A stretch of DNA of 64,000 nt from the NCBI GenBank assembly GCA_902790635.1, contig CADASN010000002.1:62001-126000 (forward strand). The letters are read 5' to 3'. The position numbers and the translations under genes are program-made. This DNA comes from an uncultured Bacteroidia bacterium (GTDB lineage Bacteria > Bacteroidota > Bacteroidia > Bacteroidales > UBA932). Of this stretch, positions 1 to 7,203 are shown piece after piece (positions within the stretch are counted from its first letter, which is position 1; every line of letters begins with the position of its first letter). A model generated the notes under the pieces. That model had not been told where the DNA came from and made no database searches. It saw only the letters and a list, made by a program, of their open reading frames with translations.

Positions 1-1263
1 TCTTGCCCGCTGTTCTACACCGAAGCGGTGCTGCTCGTCGATGACGGCGAGGCCCAGGTTTTTGAAGACGACATTGTCCTCAAGCAGCGCATGCGTGCCG
101 ACGAGGATGCCGAGGCTGCCGTCTTCCAGGGCCGCGTGGATGCTGCGGCGCTCCTTCTGCGTGGTGCTGCCGGTCAGCAGGGCGCACTGCACGGCGGTGG
201 GTTTGAGGTATTTCTGGATATTGGCATAGTGCTGCTGCGCAAGCACTTCGGTCGGGGCCATGATGCAGGTCTGGTAGCCGTTGCCGATGGCCATCAGGCA
301 GCTGAGTACCGCCACCATCGTCTTGCCGGACCCCACATCGCCCTGCAGCAGGCGGTTCATCTGGTGGCCGCTCATCAGGTCCGAGCGGATCTCCTTGATC
401 ACGCGCTGCTGGGCTCCCGTGAGCGTGTAGGGGAGGGCGTTGTAACAGGCGTGGAAGTCCGGCCCCACCTTGGGCATCGGGATGCCGCGTTCGCCGCGGG
501 AGCGGACGAATTTCTGCTTCAGCAGCGACAGCTGCAGGAAAAAGAGTTCCTCGAATTTCAGCCGGTAGGACGCTTTCTGGAGGGCGTAGGAGTCCTTCGG
601 GAAATGGATGTTCCTGAGAGCGTACGGGAGCGGCACGAGCCCCAGGTCGCGCAGGACGTATTCGGGAAGCGTCTCCTGGATCTCAGGCAGGCAGAGCGCC
701 AGGGCGGCCGACTGCAGTTTGCACATCACCTTGCCGGTGATGCCGCCCGTCTTGAGCTTCTCCGTACTGGGATAGACCCCCGTCAGGGCTCCCTGCGACA
801 AGGCCCCTTCCTGCGGCACGTCCACCTCGGGATGCACGATATTCAGGTGTCCGTTGAAAGCCTGCGGCTTTCCGAAAAAGAGGAAGGTGCTGCCGGGCGT
901 GAGCCGCAGGTAGTTCCACTTGATCCCCTTGAAAAAGACCATCTCCATCTGCCCGCTGCCGTCCTCCACGATTACGGACAGGCGCTTGCAGGCGCCGAAA
1001 TGGATGGGGTCCGTCTCCTGCGATACGATGGCCCCGCCGGGGCCGAGCAGGGTGCGCCGCACCACGGTGGCCTGCAGCTGGACATACGCCAGGTCGGGGG
1101 CCACCTGCGCGACGGGCGTGATGCCGCTGCGATCGATGTACCGGAACGGATACAGGTGGATCAGGTCCGAGAGGGTCTCGATCCCGAGTTCGCGCCGCAG
1201 GAGTTCGGCCCGTTTCGGCCCGACCCCGCTGAGGTACTGGATGCTGGTGGTCAATTCGCCCAT
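1..1263 (-). CDS. recG: ATP-dependent DNA helicase RecG, N-terminal 421 residues (cut by window edge)
   Basis: RecG unwinds branched DNA such as stalled forks and Holliday junctions in the cytoplasm. The visible part has the N-terminal wedge/OB region (roughly residues 1-250), then the start of the helicase core with Walker A GDVGSGKT at residues 308-315, the APTEVLA motif, and the DEQH box (about 409-412) followed by RFGVEQR, typical of RecG. The frame is open to base 1, so the C-terminal half lies outside the window. The start ATG is at 1263, preceded 6 nt upstream by a perfect TAnnTTTG box, which supports this start. It is separated by a terminator hairpin from the gene upstream on the same strand. 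Confidence 0.96.
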   Translation of the reverse strand, partial: MGELTTSIQYLSGVGPKRAELLRRELGIETLSDLIHLYPFRYIDRSGITPVAQVAPDLAYVQLQATVVRRTLLGPGGAIVSQETDPIHFGACKRLSVIVEDGSGQMEMVFFKGIKWNYLRLTPGSTFLFFGKPQAFNGHLNIVHPEVDVPQEGALSQGALTGVYPSTEKLKTGGITGKVMCKLQSAALALCLPEIQETLPEYVLRDLGLVPLPYALRNIHFPKDSYALQKASYRLKFEELFFLQLSLLKQKFVRSRGERGIPMPKVGPDFHACYNALPYTLTGAQQRVIKEIRSDLMSGHQMNRLLQGDVGSGKTMVAVLSCLMAIGNGYQTCIMAPTEVLAQQHYANIQKYLKPTAVQCALLTGSTTQKERRSIHAALEDGSLGILVGTHALLEDNVVFKNLGLAVIDEQHRFGVEQRAR

Positions 1264-1269
1264 AACACA

Positions 1270-1277
1270 CAAAGATA
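1270..1277 (-). promoter_or_regulatory. -7 box (TATCTTTG) of recG
   Basis: Read on the minus strand this is TATCTTTG, a perfect match to the Bacteroidota -7 consensus TAnnTTTG. Only 6 nt separate it from the recG ATG, so the transcript would start at or next to the start codon. No clear -33 TTG is seen because the terminator of the preceding gene occupies that region. Confidence 0.6.
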
Positions 1278-1280
1278 CAA

Positions 1281-1306
1281 AAAAAGCGGCACGGATGCCG
1301 CTTTTT
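1281..1306. terminator. Bidirectional intrinsic terminator between the DUF362 fusion gene and recG
   Basis: Perfect inverted repeat AAAAAGCGGCA / TGCCGCTTTTT with a 4-nt loop, flanked by A and T runs. It lies 27 nt after the stop of the minus-strand gene ending at 1333 and just upstream of the recG promoter box. Confidence 0.85.
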
Positions 1307-1332
1307 CAAATAGCTTGCCTCAAACCGGCGGG

Positions 1333-3501
1333 CTACTGCAGTTTTTTGTACACCAGGTCGATGGCCGAATACCGGTGATCGGCGTTCCAGTGCTCGTGCA
1401 GGCCGAGAGGCTCGCTGAGCGGGGTGCCGTCCTGCTCGGGGTCATAAGTGACGCCGCTGATGGTGTCCGGCAGCGAAGCGGCCTCGACCAGGTAGAGATC
1501 GCAGTAGGGAAGGCTGCCCACCTCGGGCCATTCTGCTGCGAGCAGGTCCAGTCCCACGGAATCAACGGCCAGCGGGTCCTGCGAGAAGAGCAGCGAGCAG
1601 GCCCAATCCCCGTTGAAAGGAGCCTTGTTCCATTTCGGCGCCGGGGCGCCGTTGCAGTCGCGGGAGCCGTAGGTGCCGTCGATCAGGTAGAGCAAAGTCT
1701 TGCCTCCCAGGTCTTTGTGCCCGATGAAATCCACCTGGCTGCTGTATTTGGCGTGTCCCCAGCGCTTGTCCGGGTTGACCCCGTTGTGGGAGTTCTGGTG
1801 CCAGTCCTTGTCCAGGGAAGTGGCGCCGTACCAGTTCTTGCCGGTGAGGGTCACGCCCGGGCCGGTGTGGATCTTGAGCAGGGCGCTGTTGATCACGTAA
1901 TCGGCATCCACGATGCACTTGGCGAGGCCGTACTGCTTCTCGCCGTGGCCGGGTGTGAAGGGGATGGCGTTCTCGACGAACGCGCATTTCACGCGACCCT
2001 CGCCGCCCACGTTGTCCTCGAAATGGACGCGCGGGAAGGCTTTCTTGCAGCGCTTGTAGAGCGCGTCGGTGAGATAACGGCTGGGCTCGCAGACCGTGAT
2101 GTCCTGCTGGCGGACGCCCGCTTCGCGCACCAGGCTCTCCAGCAGGGCCAGGGTCACGTACGGGGAACTGTTGAGCTCCTCGTTGTCGGCATAGGCGAAG
2201 GTGTTGTTCATGTTGAGCTTGATGGCGATCTTCTCACCCTTCGCGTAAGGGTGGATGCCCCGCCCGTGGCTCTCGTTGAACTGGATGAAAAGGGCTTTCC
2301 AGGCCTCCTTGACGTTCGCTTTCCCGGTGAGGGTCTTCAAACCTTCGGCCACCATCCTGCGGGCTTTGGCCTGGTCGTTCCAGCGCTCTTCCCACCACAT
2401 GCCGGTCTGGCCGTCCCAGGTGGCGACACCGGGGGCGTGGATCCAGGCAACGCGGCCCGGATGCAGGCCCTTGCCGACACCTATCGGGTGGTTGGGCTGG
2501 TCGTTGTTCATCCGGGGGGTGCCGTCAGCGTGGCGCGGACGCAGCACATCCACGCCGCGGGCGGCATCCGGTTCACTGACGATGTCCAGGTAAGTGCAGG
2601 GACCGAGGTCCGGGTTTTCCCACGAGCTGACCTGCCAGACGATCTCCTTAGCCGGGGTGATCTCGAAGAACTGTACGCTGCCGGGCCATTCTTCCTGTGG
2701 CCGTCCGGCTACCCAGTTGCAGATCAGGGTGTTGCCGTTCTGCAGGCGCGTAGCGGTCTGGAGATTCCAGATGGGGAAAGGCAGGTCTGCCTGGGTGACC
2801 TCCCAGACGATCTTCCCGTCTGCGTCGAGCTCGCGCACGAAATGCTTGCTGTCGCCGCCGGTCAGGTAATGCCCGTTCGGGAGTTTGTCTACATGCCAGG
2901 CGAACTGCCCCGGGATGCGCTTGAGGATCTCGCCGTCCGGCGAAATCTCGAGAATCTCCTGCTCCTGCATCAGGGCGAGGACGAAATTCCCTTCGGGGGT
3001 GCGGCGAACATGGCGGAACTGTCCGTGGGTTCGGGTGTTCTCGGTGGGGACGATGATCTCTTTGACCGCTTTGTCCAGCCGGGTATTCCAGATGACGATC
3101 TTGCCGGGAGTGCCGTTCAGGGCAAAGAAGACCAGGTCCGGGGCCAGGGGCTGGCAGGAGTGGGATTCGGTGCCCTGCGGGCAGATGTATTTCCAGAGAT
3201 GCTCGCCCTGGCGGTTGAGCAAACCCAGCTGCGACATGGCCGCATAGAGGATGTTGCCGTCCGGCAGGATGCGCACATCATCGAATTCGAGCACGCGGTC
3301 CCACTGGTCCCGGAGGGGCAGGGTGTATTCAAAGTCAATCTTTCCGTCCTTGATGATGCGCAGGGCCTGCCGGTCAGGATTGCGGGTATCCCATTCGCCG
3401 GTGTAGGCGAACTCCTTGTAGCGGGAGAGACTCCGATCCTGGGCGGAAGCGGACCCAAGTGCCAGTGAAACAAGCAGTAAAGGAAGAAGAAACTTTTTCA
3501 T
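1333..3501 (-). CDS. Secreted beta-propeller / DUF362 fusion protein
   Basis: A 722-residue exported protein (signal peptide residues 1-20, cleavage after SASA). Residues about 30-300 are repeats of the type LPDGNILYAA, PEGNFVLAL, LPNGHYLTG, LQNGNTLIC, as in PQQ-like or arylsulfotransferase-like beta-propellers. Residues about 338-715 match the DUF362 family as found in Bacteroidota (PIGVGKGLHPGRVAWIH; IKLNMN; LLKIHTGPGVTLTGKNWYG). DUF362 proteins elsewhere are often linked to iron-sulfur proteins, but no ferredoxin-like CxxCxxC cluster is present here. Function unknown. It lies 50 nt downstream of the UroD-like lipoprotein gene on the same strand and is probably co-transcribed with it, ending at a strong terminator. 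A frame is open over most of the opposite strand, but it has no signal or family features. Confidence 0.85.
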   Translation of the reverse strand: MKKFLLPLLLVSLALGSASAQDRSLSRYKEFAYTGEWDTRNPDRQALRIIKDGKIDFEYTLPLRDQWDRVLEFDDVRILPDGNILYAAMSQLGLLNRQGEHLWKYICPQGTESHSCQPLAPDLVFFALNGTPGKIVIWNTRLDKAVKEIIVPTENTRTHGQFRHVRRTPEGNFVLALMQEQEILEISPDGEILKRIPGQFAWHVDKLPNGHYLTGGDSKHFVRELDADGKIVWEVTQADLPFPIWNLQTATRLQNGNTLICNWVAGRPQEEWPGSVQFFEITPAKEIVWQVSSWENPDLGPCTYLDIVSEPDAARGVDVLRPRHADGTPRMNNDQPNHPIGVGKGLHPGRVAWIHAPGVATWDGQTGMWWEERWNDQAKARRMVAEGLKTLTGKANVKEAWKALFIQFNESHGRGIHPYAKGEKIAIKLNMNNTFAYADNEELNSSPYVTLALLESLVREAGVRQQDITVCEPSRYLTDALYKRCKKAFPRVHFEDNVGGEGRVKCAFVENAIPFTPGHGEKQYGLAKCIVDADYVINSALLKIHTGPGVTLTGKNWYGATSLDKDWHQNSHNGVNPDKRWGHAKYSSQVDFIGHKDLGGKTLLYLIDGTYGSRDCNGAPAPKWNKAPFNGDWACSLLFSQDPLAVDSVGLDLLAAEWPEVGSLPYCDLYLVEAASLPDTISGVTYDPEQDGTPLSEPLGLHEHWNADHRYSAIDLVYKKLQ

Positions 3502-3551
3502 AACGGAATGCTAAATAAACAGGATTTTCAGTCAATAAACCCGGGTGCGGA

Positions 3552-4586
3552 TCAGCGGCCGTGCGCCGTGCTGACGGCGGCGTGGATCTGGTCCGTGATA
3601 CCCAGCGGGGAGGGGACGGAGCAGTCGGCGCCAATCATGAGGTGGCCCTTGGGGCCGTTTGCGAGGATCTCGCGGGTCATCGCGGCGACCTGCTCCGGCG
3701 AAGCCTTGCCGATGTCGCCCTTGCGGTCGAAGCCGCCGAGCACCGGCCGGCCGAACATCTCGTAGGTCTCGGTCAGGGAAAGCGGCTTGCCGTCGATGTT
3801 CAAGGGAACGTTGACGATCTTGCCGGGGTAGTCGAGGAAGCGGGTGAGATCGTCCATCGGACCTTCCCAGTCGCAGATGTGCAGGATGGTGAATTTCGTA
3901 TCCTTGGCGGCCTCGTTCATCACTTCGAGGTCATAGGGACGGATCCAGGTCTCATAGAAGCCGCCGGGAACGTCCAGCTCATAGAACTTCTGCTCGCCGC
4001 CCTGCGTGGCGGTGAAGAAGCATTCGACGCCGATCTTCTTGCATTCGCGGATGTACCAGAGGATGGCTTTCGTGTAGGAATCCAGCATGCGCTTGTAGGC
4101 CTCGGGACGCTCCACGGACCAGGCGGGCAGGCGGTCGTCGCCGAAGCCCTGGCGGGCTACCTGATGGGTGCTCAGGATGGTGGGCATCACATAGACGTCC
4201 TTGCCCACATAGGAGAGGACTTCCTTGATCACTTCCACGGTCGGAGCGTACCAGTCTTCCGGCACAAGGGGCGTCTCCATCGAAAGGTCCTCGACGCGGG
4301 GCATCGGTTGTTCTGTCTGGATCTTGAGGATGTCGGCCCCTCCCTTCATGAACAGACTCAGGTGGGCCTGGACAGCCCCTTCGCCAAGCTTCTGGTTTCC
4401 GCCGAAGTGGCCGAAGAACAGGGCGGGGGTGTAGGAAGGATCGAGGGTGCCGGCGAGGAAACGGTCAATGACTTCCTTCTTGTCAGCGGGAATGCCGTCT
4501 GTGGCCGGGGTGTTGTTGCAGGAACATACGCTCAAGACGGCCGTGATGAGCAGCGCAACGGGGAAAACGAATCTGGTTAATCTCAT
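3552..4586 (-). CDS. Uroporphyrinogen decarboxylase-fold lipoprotein
   Basis: A 344-residue protein of the URO-D/methyltransferase superfamily: FFGHFGGNQKLGE near the N-terminus, central HICDWEGPMDDL, and C-terminal GHLMIGADCSVPSPLGI followed by IHAAVSTAH. These resemble the family's corrinoid methyltransferase and decarboxylase-like branches rather than HemE. The oddity is location: the start at 4586 gives a clear export signal (MRLTRFVFPVALLITAVL) with a lipobox-like VCSC, so the protein should be membrane-anchored outside the cytoplasm, whereas the family is normally cytoplasmic. An upstream in-frame ATG at 4634 would put 16 residues before the signal and is disfavoured. First gene of a pair with the propeller/DUF362 fusion; its leader matches that of susC. 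Confidence 0.8.
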   Translation of the reverse strand: MRLTRFVFPVALLITAVLSVCSCNNTPATDGIPADKKEVIDRFLAGTLDPSYTPALFFGHFGGNQKLGEGAVQAHLSLFMKGGADILKIQTEQPMPRVEDLSMETPLVPEDWYAPTVEVIKEVLSYVGKDVYVMPTILSTHQVARQGFGDDRLPAWSVERPEAYKRMLDSYTKAILWYIRECKKIGVECFFTATQGGEQKFYELDVPGGFYETWIRPYDLEVMNEAAKDTKFTILHICDWEGPMDDLTRFLDYPGKIVNVPLNIDGKPLSLTETYEMFGRPVLGGFDRKGDIGKASPEQVAAMTREILANGPKGHLMIGADCSVPSPLGITDQIHAAVSTAHGR

Positions 4587-4715
4587 GAGAACTATAAGTT
4601 TGTAATTATAGTAAATATATGTGGCAACTTCCAAATCCTCTTTTTGGAAAAATCAAGGGACCAGGGTATGCGGTGAGTCGGATGACGCACACCCCGATCC
4701 CGTTGTTTAACCAAA
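4587..4715 (-). promoter_or_regulatory. Structured 5' leader shared with susC
   Basis: On the minus strand the leader opens with TTTGGTTAA (4715-4707), a 5-nt spacer, then GGGATCGGGGTG (4701-4690). The second block runs into a hairpin formed by GGTGTGCG and CGCATACC (8 pairs, one G-U). The ATG follows about 103 nt after the second block. The same two blocks, spacing and hairpin position occur upstream of susC. No known riboswitch class was recognised. Confidence 0.6.
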
Positions 4716-4720
4716 TCGTA

Positions 4721-4753
4721 CTACAAAAATACACGATACGGGGATTTTTGTAG
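4721..4753 (-). promoter_or_regulatory. -7 box inside a 10-bp dyad (candidate operator), UroD-like gene
   Basis: The minus strand reads TATTTTTG at 4731-4724, a perfect TAnnTTTG box, 8 nt before the conserved leader. The box overlaps one arm of a perfect inverted repeat, CTACAAAAAT (4721-4730) and ATTTTTGTAG (4744-4753), with a 13-nt spacer. A dyad over a -7 box would suit a repressor or activator; which protein binds is unknown. Confidence 0.5.
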
Positions 4754-4819
4754 GATTGTATTTTGTTCAGATTGGGTAGGTAAATCGTTTATCTCGGAAA
4801 ACGGTAATCCCTGAAATGT

Positions 4820-5794
4820 TCATTTCAATGAAAAGTCCAGGCTCCCGCGGAAAGGAACGTCCGCTTCGAGGCTTTGGCCCGGACCGCCGGCGGCTTCGCC
4901 GAGCAGCAGCACTTCTTCCGGACGCGCAGGGTCAAGCTCGACAAAATGCACACCGTCAATGCGCATCGTGCCTTGCCATAGATCCAGCAGGACGCTCCGC
5001 GCTGCCTTGGCACCACTGCCATCATAGGTCCAGAGACCGAAGGCCGGCTCCACCCGGGCATCCTGCGCACCTAGGCCGACGTAGCGCAGGCCCTTGAGTC
5101 CGCGTGGCCGGTAGGAGACGCCCCATGCGGAGATCCCGTCCGTTCCGGACTCGGGTGTGACGGCGTAGTTGACATGGATCCGCTCCGGCGCGATGGTGTA
5201 TTCCATCTCGAAGAACAGGCGCAGGCCATCGTCGAAGGTAAACAGGCTCTTGGAGTAATACTTCTCGGTGGAAGGGGTGCTGTGGTCCTCGGAGGCGACA
5301 AGGGCCTCTTCGGCCCGGTCGAAGTCCGGACCGGGCTGTCCATCCTGCCGGCCGGAAGCATAACGGACAAACGGCCGTACCGCGGAGAGGAGGGCCAGCG
5401 GGTCGAAGTACTCCGTCAGCGCGACGGGACGGTAGCGGTCCGGCGTCTCCAGCTCTATGCTGCGCCGGGTGATCTCGCTGCCGTCTGGCTGTAAATACTT
5501 CAGCAGGAGGTGGTTCTCATAGATGCCTTCCGCCGGGGCCAGGTGTAGCCTCAGCCTGCCGGGCCGGTCGGCCGGGATCGTCAGCCGGGTTTCCCCGGCA
5601 GTCACGGCCTGCCCGTCGGCATACTGCTCCCATTGGATGCGGACCTCCGGCGATTCGCCGAAGTCGTTGACAAGGGGAATGCTGACGCTGCGGGCGGCCT
5701 TGATCCGGTCTGCGGAGGGCGCATCCTGCGCGCAGGCGGAAAGGAGCAGGAGGGCACTGAACAGGGAAAGCGCGGTGATGAGATGGAATTTCAT
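4820..5794 (-). CDS. Exported beta-sandwich lipoprotein of unknown function
   Basis: A 324-residue lipoprotein: start at 5794, hydrophobic signal, lipobox LLSAC. The mature part is rich in beta-strand patterns, including DGLRLFFEMEYTI and WGVSYRPRGLKGLRYVGLG. The latter distantly recalls the C-terminal beta-sandwich of family 2 glycosidases (Bgal small-chain type), but I cannot assign a family. It lies 11 nt after the SGNH esterase gene, so the two are likely co-translated and may act on the same substrate. An open frame extends 109 residues further upstream, but that part is arginine/proline-rich shadow sequence overlapping the esterase gene. Confidence 0.7.
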   Translation of the reverse strand: MKFHLITALSLFSALLLLSACAQDAPSADRIKAARSVSIPLVNDFGESPEVRIQWEQYADGQAVTAGETRLTIPADRPGRLRLHLAPAEGIYENHLLLKYLQPDGSEITRRSIELETPDRYRPVALTEYFDPLALLSAVRPFVRYASGRQDGQPGPDFDRAEEALVASEDHSTPSTEKYYSKSLFTFDDGLRLFFEMEYTIAPERIHVNYAVTPESGTDGISAWGVSYRPRGLKGLRYVGLGAQDARVEPAFGLWTYDGSGAKAARSVLLDLWQGTMRIDGVHFVELDPARPEEVLLLGEAAGGPGQSLEADVPFRGSLDFSLK

Positions 5795-5805
5795 GGCATG
5801 AGGGT

Positions 5806-7185
5806 CTAAAGCGGGCCGAACTCTGTCTGTCCGTTCCTCTGGGGAACGGGGGGCCGCTGCGGAGCGCGGCGCGGCTCGACCGGGCAGGTAAACTCCGACA
5901 GGACAGGGTGGGGGTGGGCCGGATCGAAGGCCGGGGTCTCGGGCAGAAGAAAGTCTTTCAGCGGCAGGTTCTGCTCCCGGATACCCCGGGTGATGCAGAG
6001 GGCATAGAGGTAGGCGCCGAAGTTGTCGGTATGCGTGCCGTCGGCATAGGCGGCCAGTGCATCCTGGCCGAGGGCGGAGACAATCTGGCGGCTCATGCTC
6101 CAGAGATCGATATAGGCGCATTCACCCAGTTCGGCGCCGCGGCGGGCATTGATCCCGTACGGGGTCATCAACTCGGTGGACGTGGCCGTCCGTCGGTCAA
6201 TCTTGGTCATCGGGGACACAATGACCGGGATCATGCCGTGCCGCTTGGCTTCCAGAGCCATCGTCGCAAGGCCCCAGACGTAGTCTTTCTCGGGGTCGGC
6301 GTGCGTGCGGACCCAGTCGCCGGCAAGGTCTTCCTGGGGCCACATGGCATCGTGTCCGCTGCGTTTCTCGTCATTGGTACCCAACTGGATGAGCAGGTAG
6401 TCGCCGGGTTTGCAGCTCTCCATGATCTTGTCCCAGCGGCGCATAAAACGGAAACCCTTGATGGTCATTCCACTCTCGGCATGGTTGGCCACCGTCACGT
6501 GGTCGTCGAACCAGCGCGGAAGGTATTGGCCCCAGGTGCCGCCGGACGGCTGATCCGTCACGGTGGAGTCTCCGATCACATACACGGTCACGACATCTTC
6601 CGCCGCCGCTTCAATCTCCACGGCGCACACGGCCGGGGCGCTGTCGTAGAACTGCAGGGTCAGCTTGTCGTCCCAGGTGTAGGTTTTCACGGTCCCGCTT
6701 GCCGCGTCCCACTCGCGGGAGTTGAGCTTGATCGAATTGCCGCTGGACAGCTGCGGGGTGCGGACGTTGACGTTGAACGAGACCTTGCGGGTCTCGCCCT
6801 TGGCGGTCTGCAGGGACTCGACCATCAGGCGGCGCACCTCGGATTTGACGGTCGTGCAGGAGCTGCCTTGCGTGTCGCCGAGGGTCAGGGTTACCCTGTA
6901 ATTGCCTTCCGGCAGACGGACGCTGAAGCGGAACGGCTCCGTCGCGGTGATGTAGTCCCGGGTGAGGGCCGTGCCTTTCTTGCGGGTCACCCCGGAAAGG
7001 GACGGCCCGGGCTCGAACCCGTAGCCAAGAGCTTCAGAATAAAGGGTTTGCGGCATGACAGCCGTATAGCCAGCCTCAACGGCATCCGGGCCGAAGTCGA
7101 ACCGGAGCGCTTGTGCATCCATCCGGAGAGCGCTCCCCAGGAGCGCCGACAGGATGATCAGGGGAAAAATGAGATACCGGGTCAT
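5806..7185 (-). CDS. Secreted SGNH/GDSL esterase, rhamnogalacturonan acetylesterase-like (CE12)
   Basis: A 459-residue exported esterase expected to remove O-acetyl groups from pectic or related polysaccharides. The signal peptide is followed by a beta-rich carbohydrate-binding-like domain (about residues 27-195, starting RFDFGP). The SGNH catalytic domain then has block I GDSTVTD (Ser207), block II AESGMT, block III QLGTND (Asn271), and block V DGTHTD (Asp382, His385). This block arrangement fits CE12 rhamnogalacturonan acetylesterases. It is followed by a short proline-rich tail. The gene begins 18 nt after the DUF2207 gene; the link to that envelope pair is positional only. Confidence 0.85.
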   Translation of the reverse strand: MTRYLIFPLIILSALLGSALRMDAQALRFDFGPDAVEAGYTAVMPQTLYSEALGYGFEPGPSLSGVTRKKGTALTRDYITATEPFRFSVRLPEGNYRVTLTLGDTQGSSCTTVKSEVRRLMVESLQTAKGETRKVSFNVNVRTPQLSSGNSIKLNSREWDAASGTVKTYTWDDKLTLQFYDSAPAVCAVEIEAAAEDVVTVYVIGDSTVTDQPSGGTWGQYLPRWFDDHVTVANHAESGMTIKGFRFMRRWDKIMESCKPGDYLLIQLGTNDEKRSGHDAMWPQEDLAGDWVRTHADPEKDYVWGLATMALEAKRHGMIPVIVSPMTKIDRRTATSTELMTPYGINARRGAELGECAYIDLWSMSRQIVSALGQDALAAYADGTHTDNFGAYLYALCITRGIREQNLPLKDFLLPETPAFDPAHPHPVLSEFTCPVEPRRAPQRPPVPQRNGQTEFGPL

Positions 7186-7203
7186 AAATCAGGTTAATGT
7201 ATT

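Noticed and set aside
28-3468. Very long plus-strand open frame over recG and the DUF362 fusion
   Set aside because: High-GC codon usage keeps the opposite strand open. The translation has no signal or domain motifs, while the minus strand encodes clear families.
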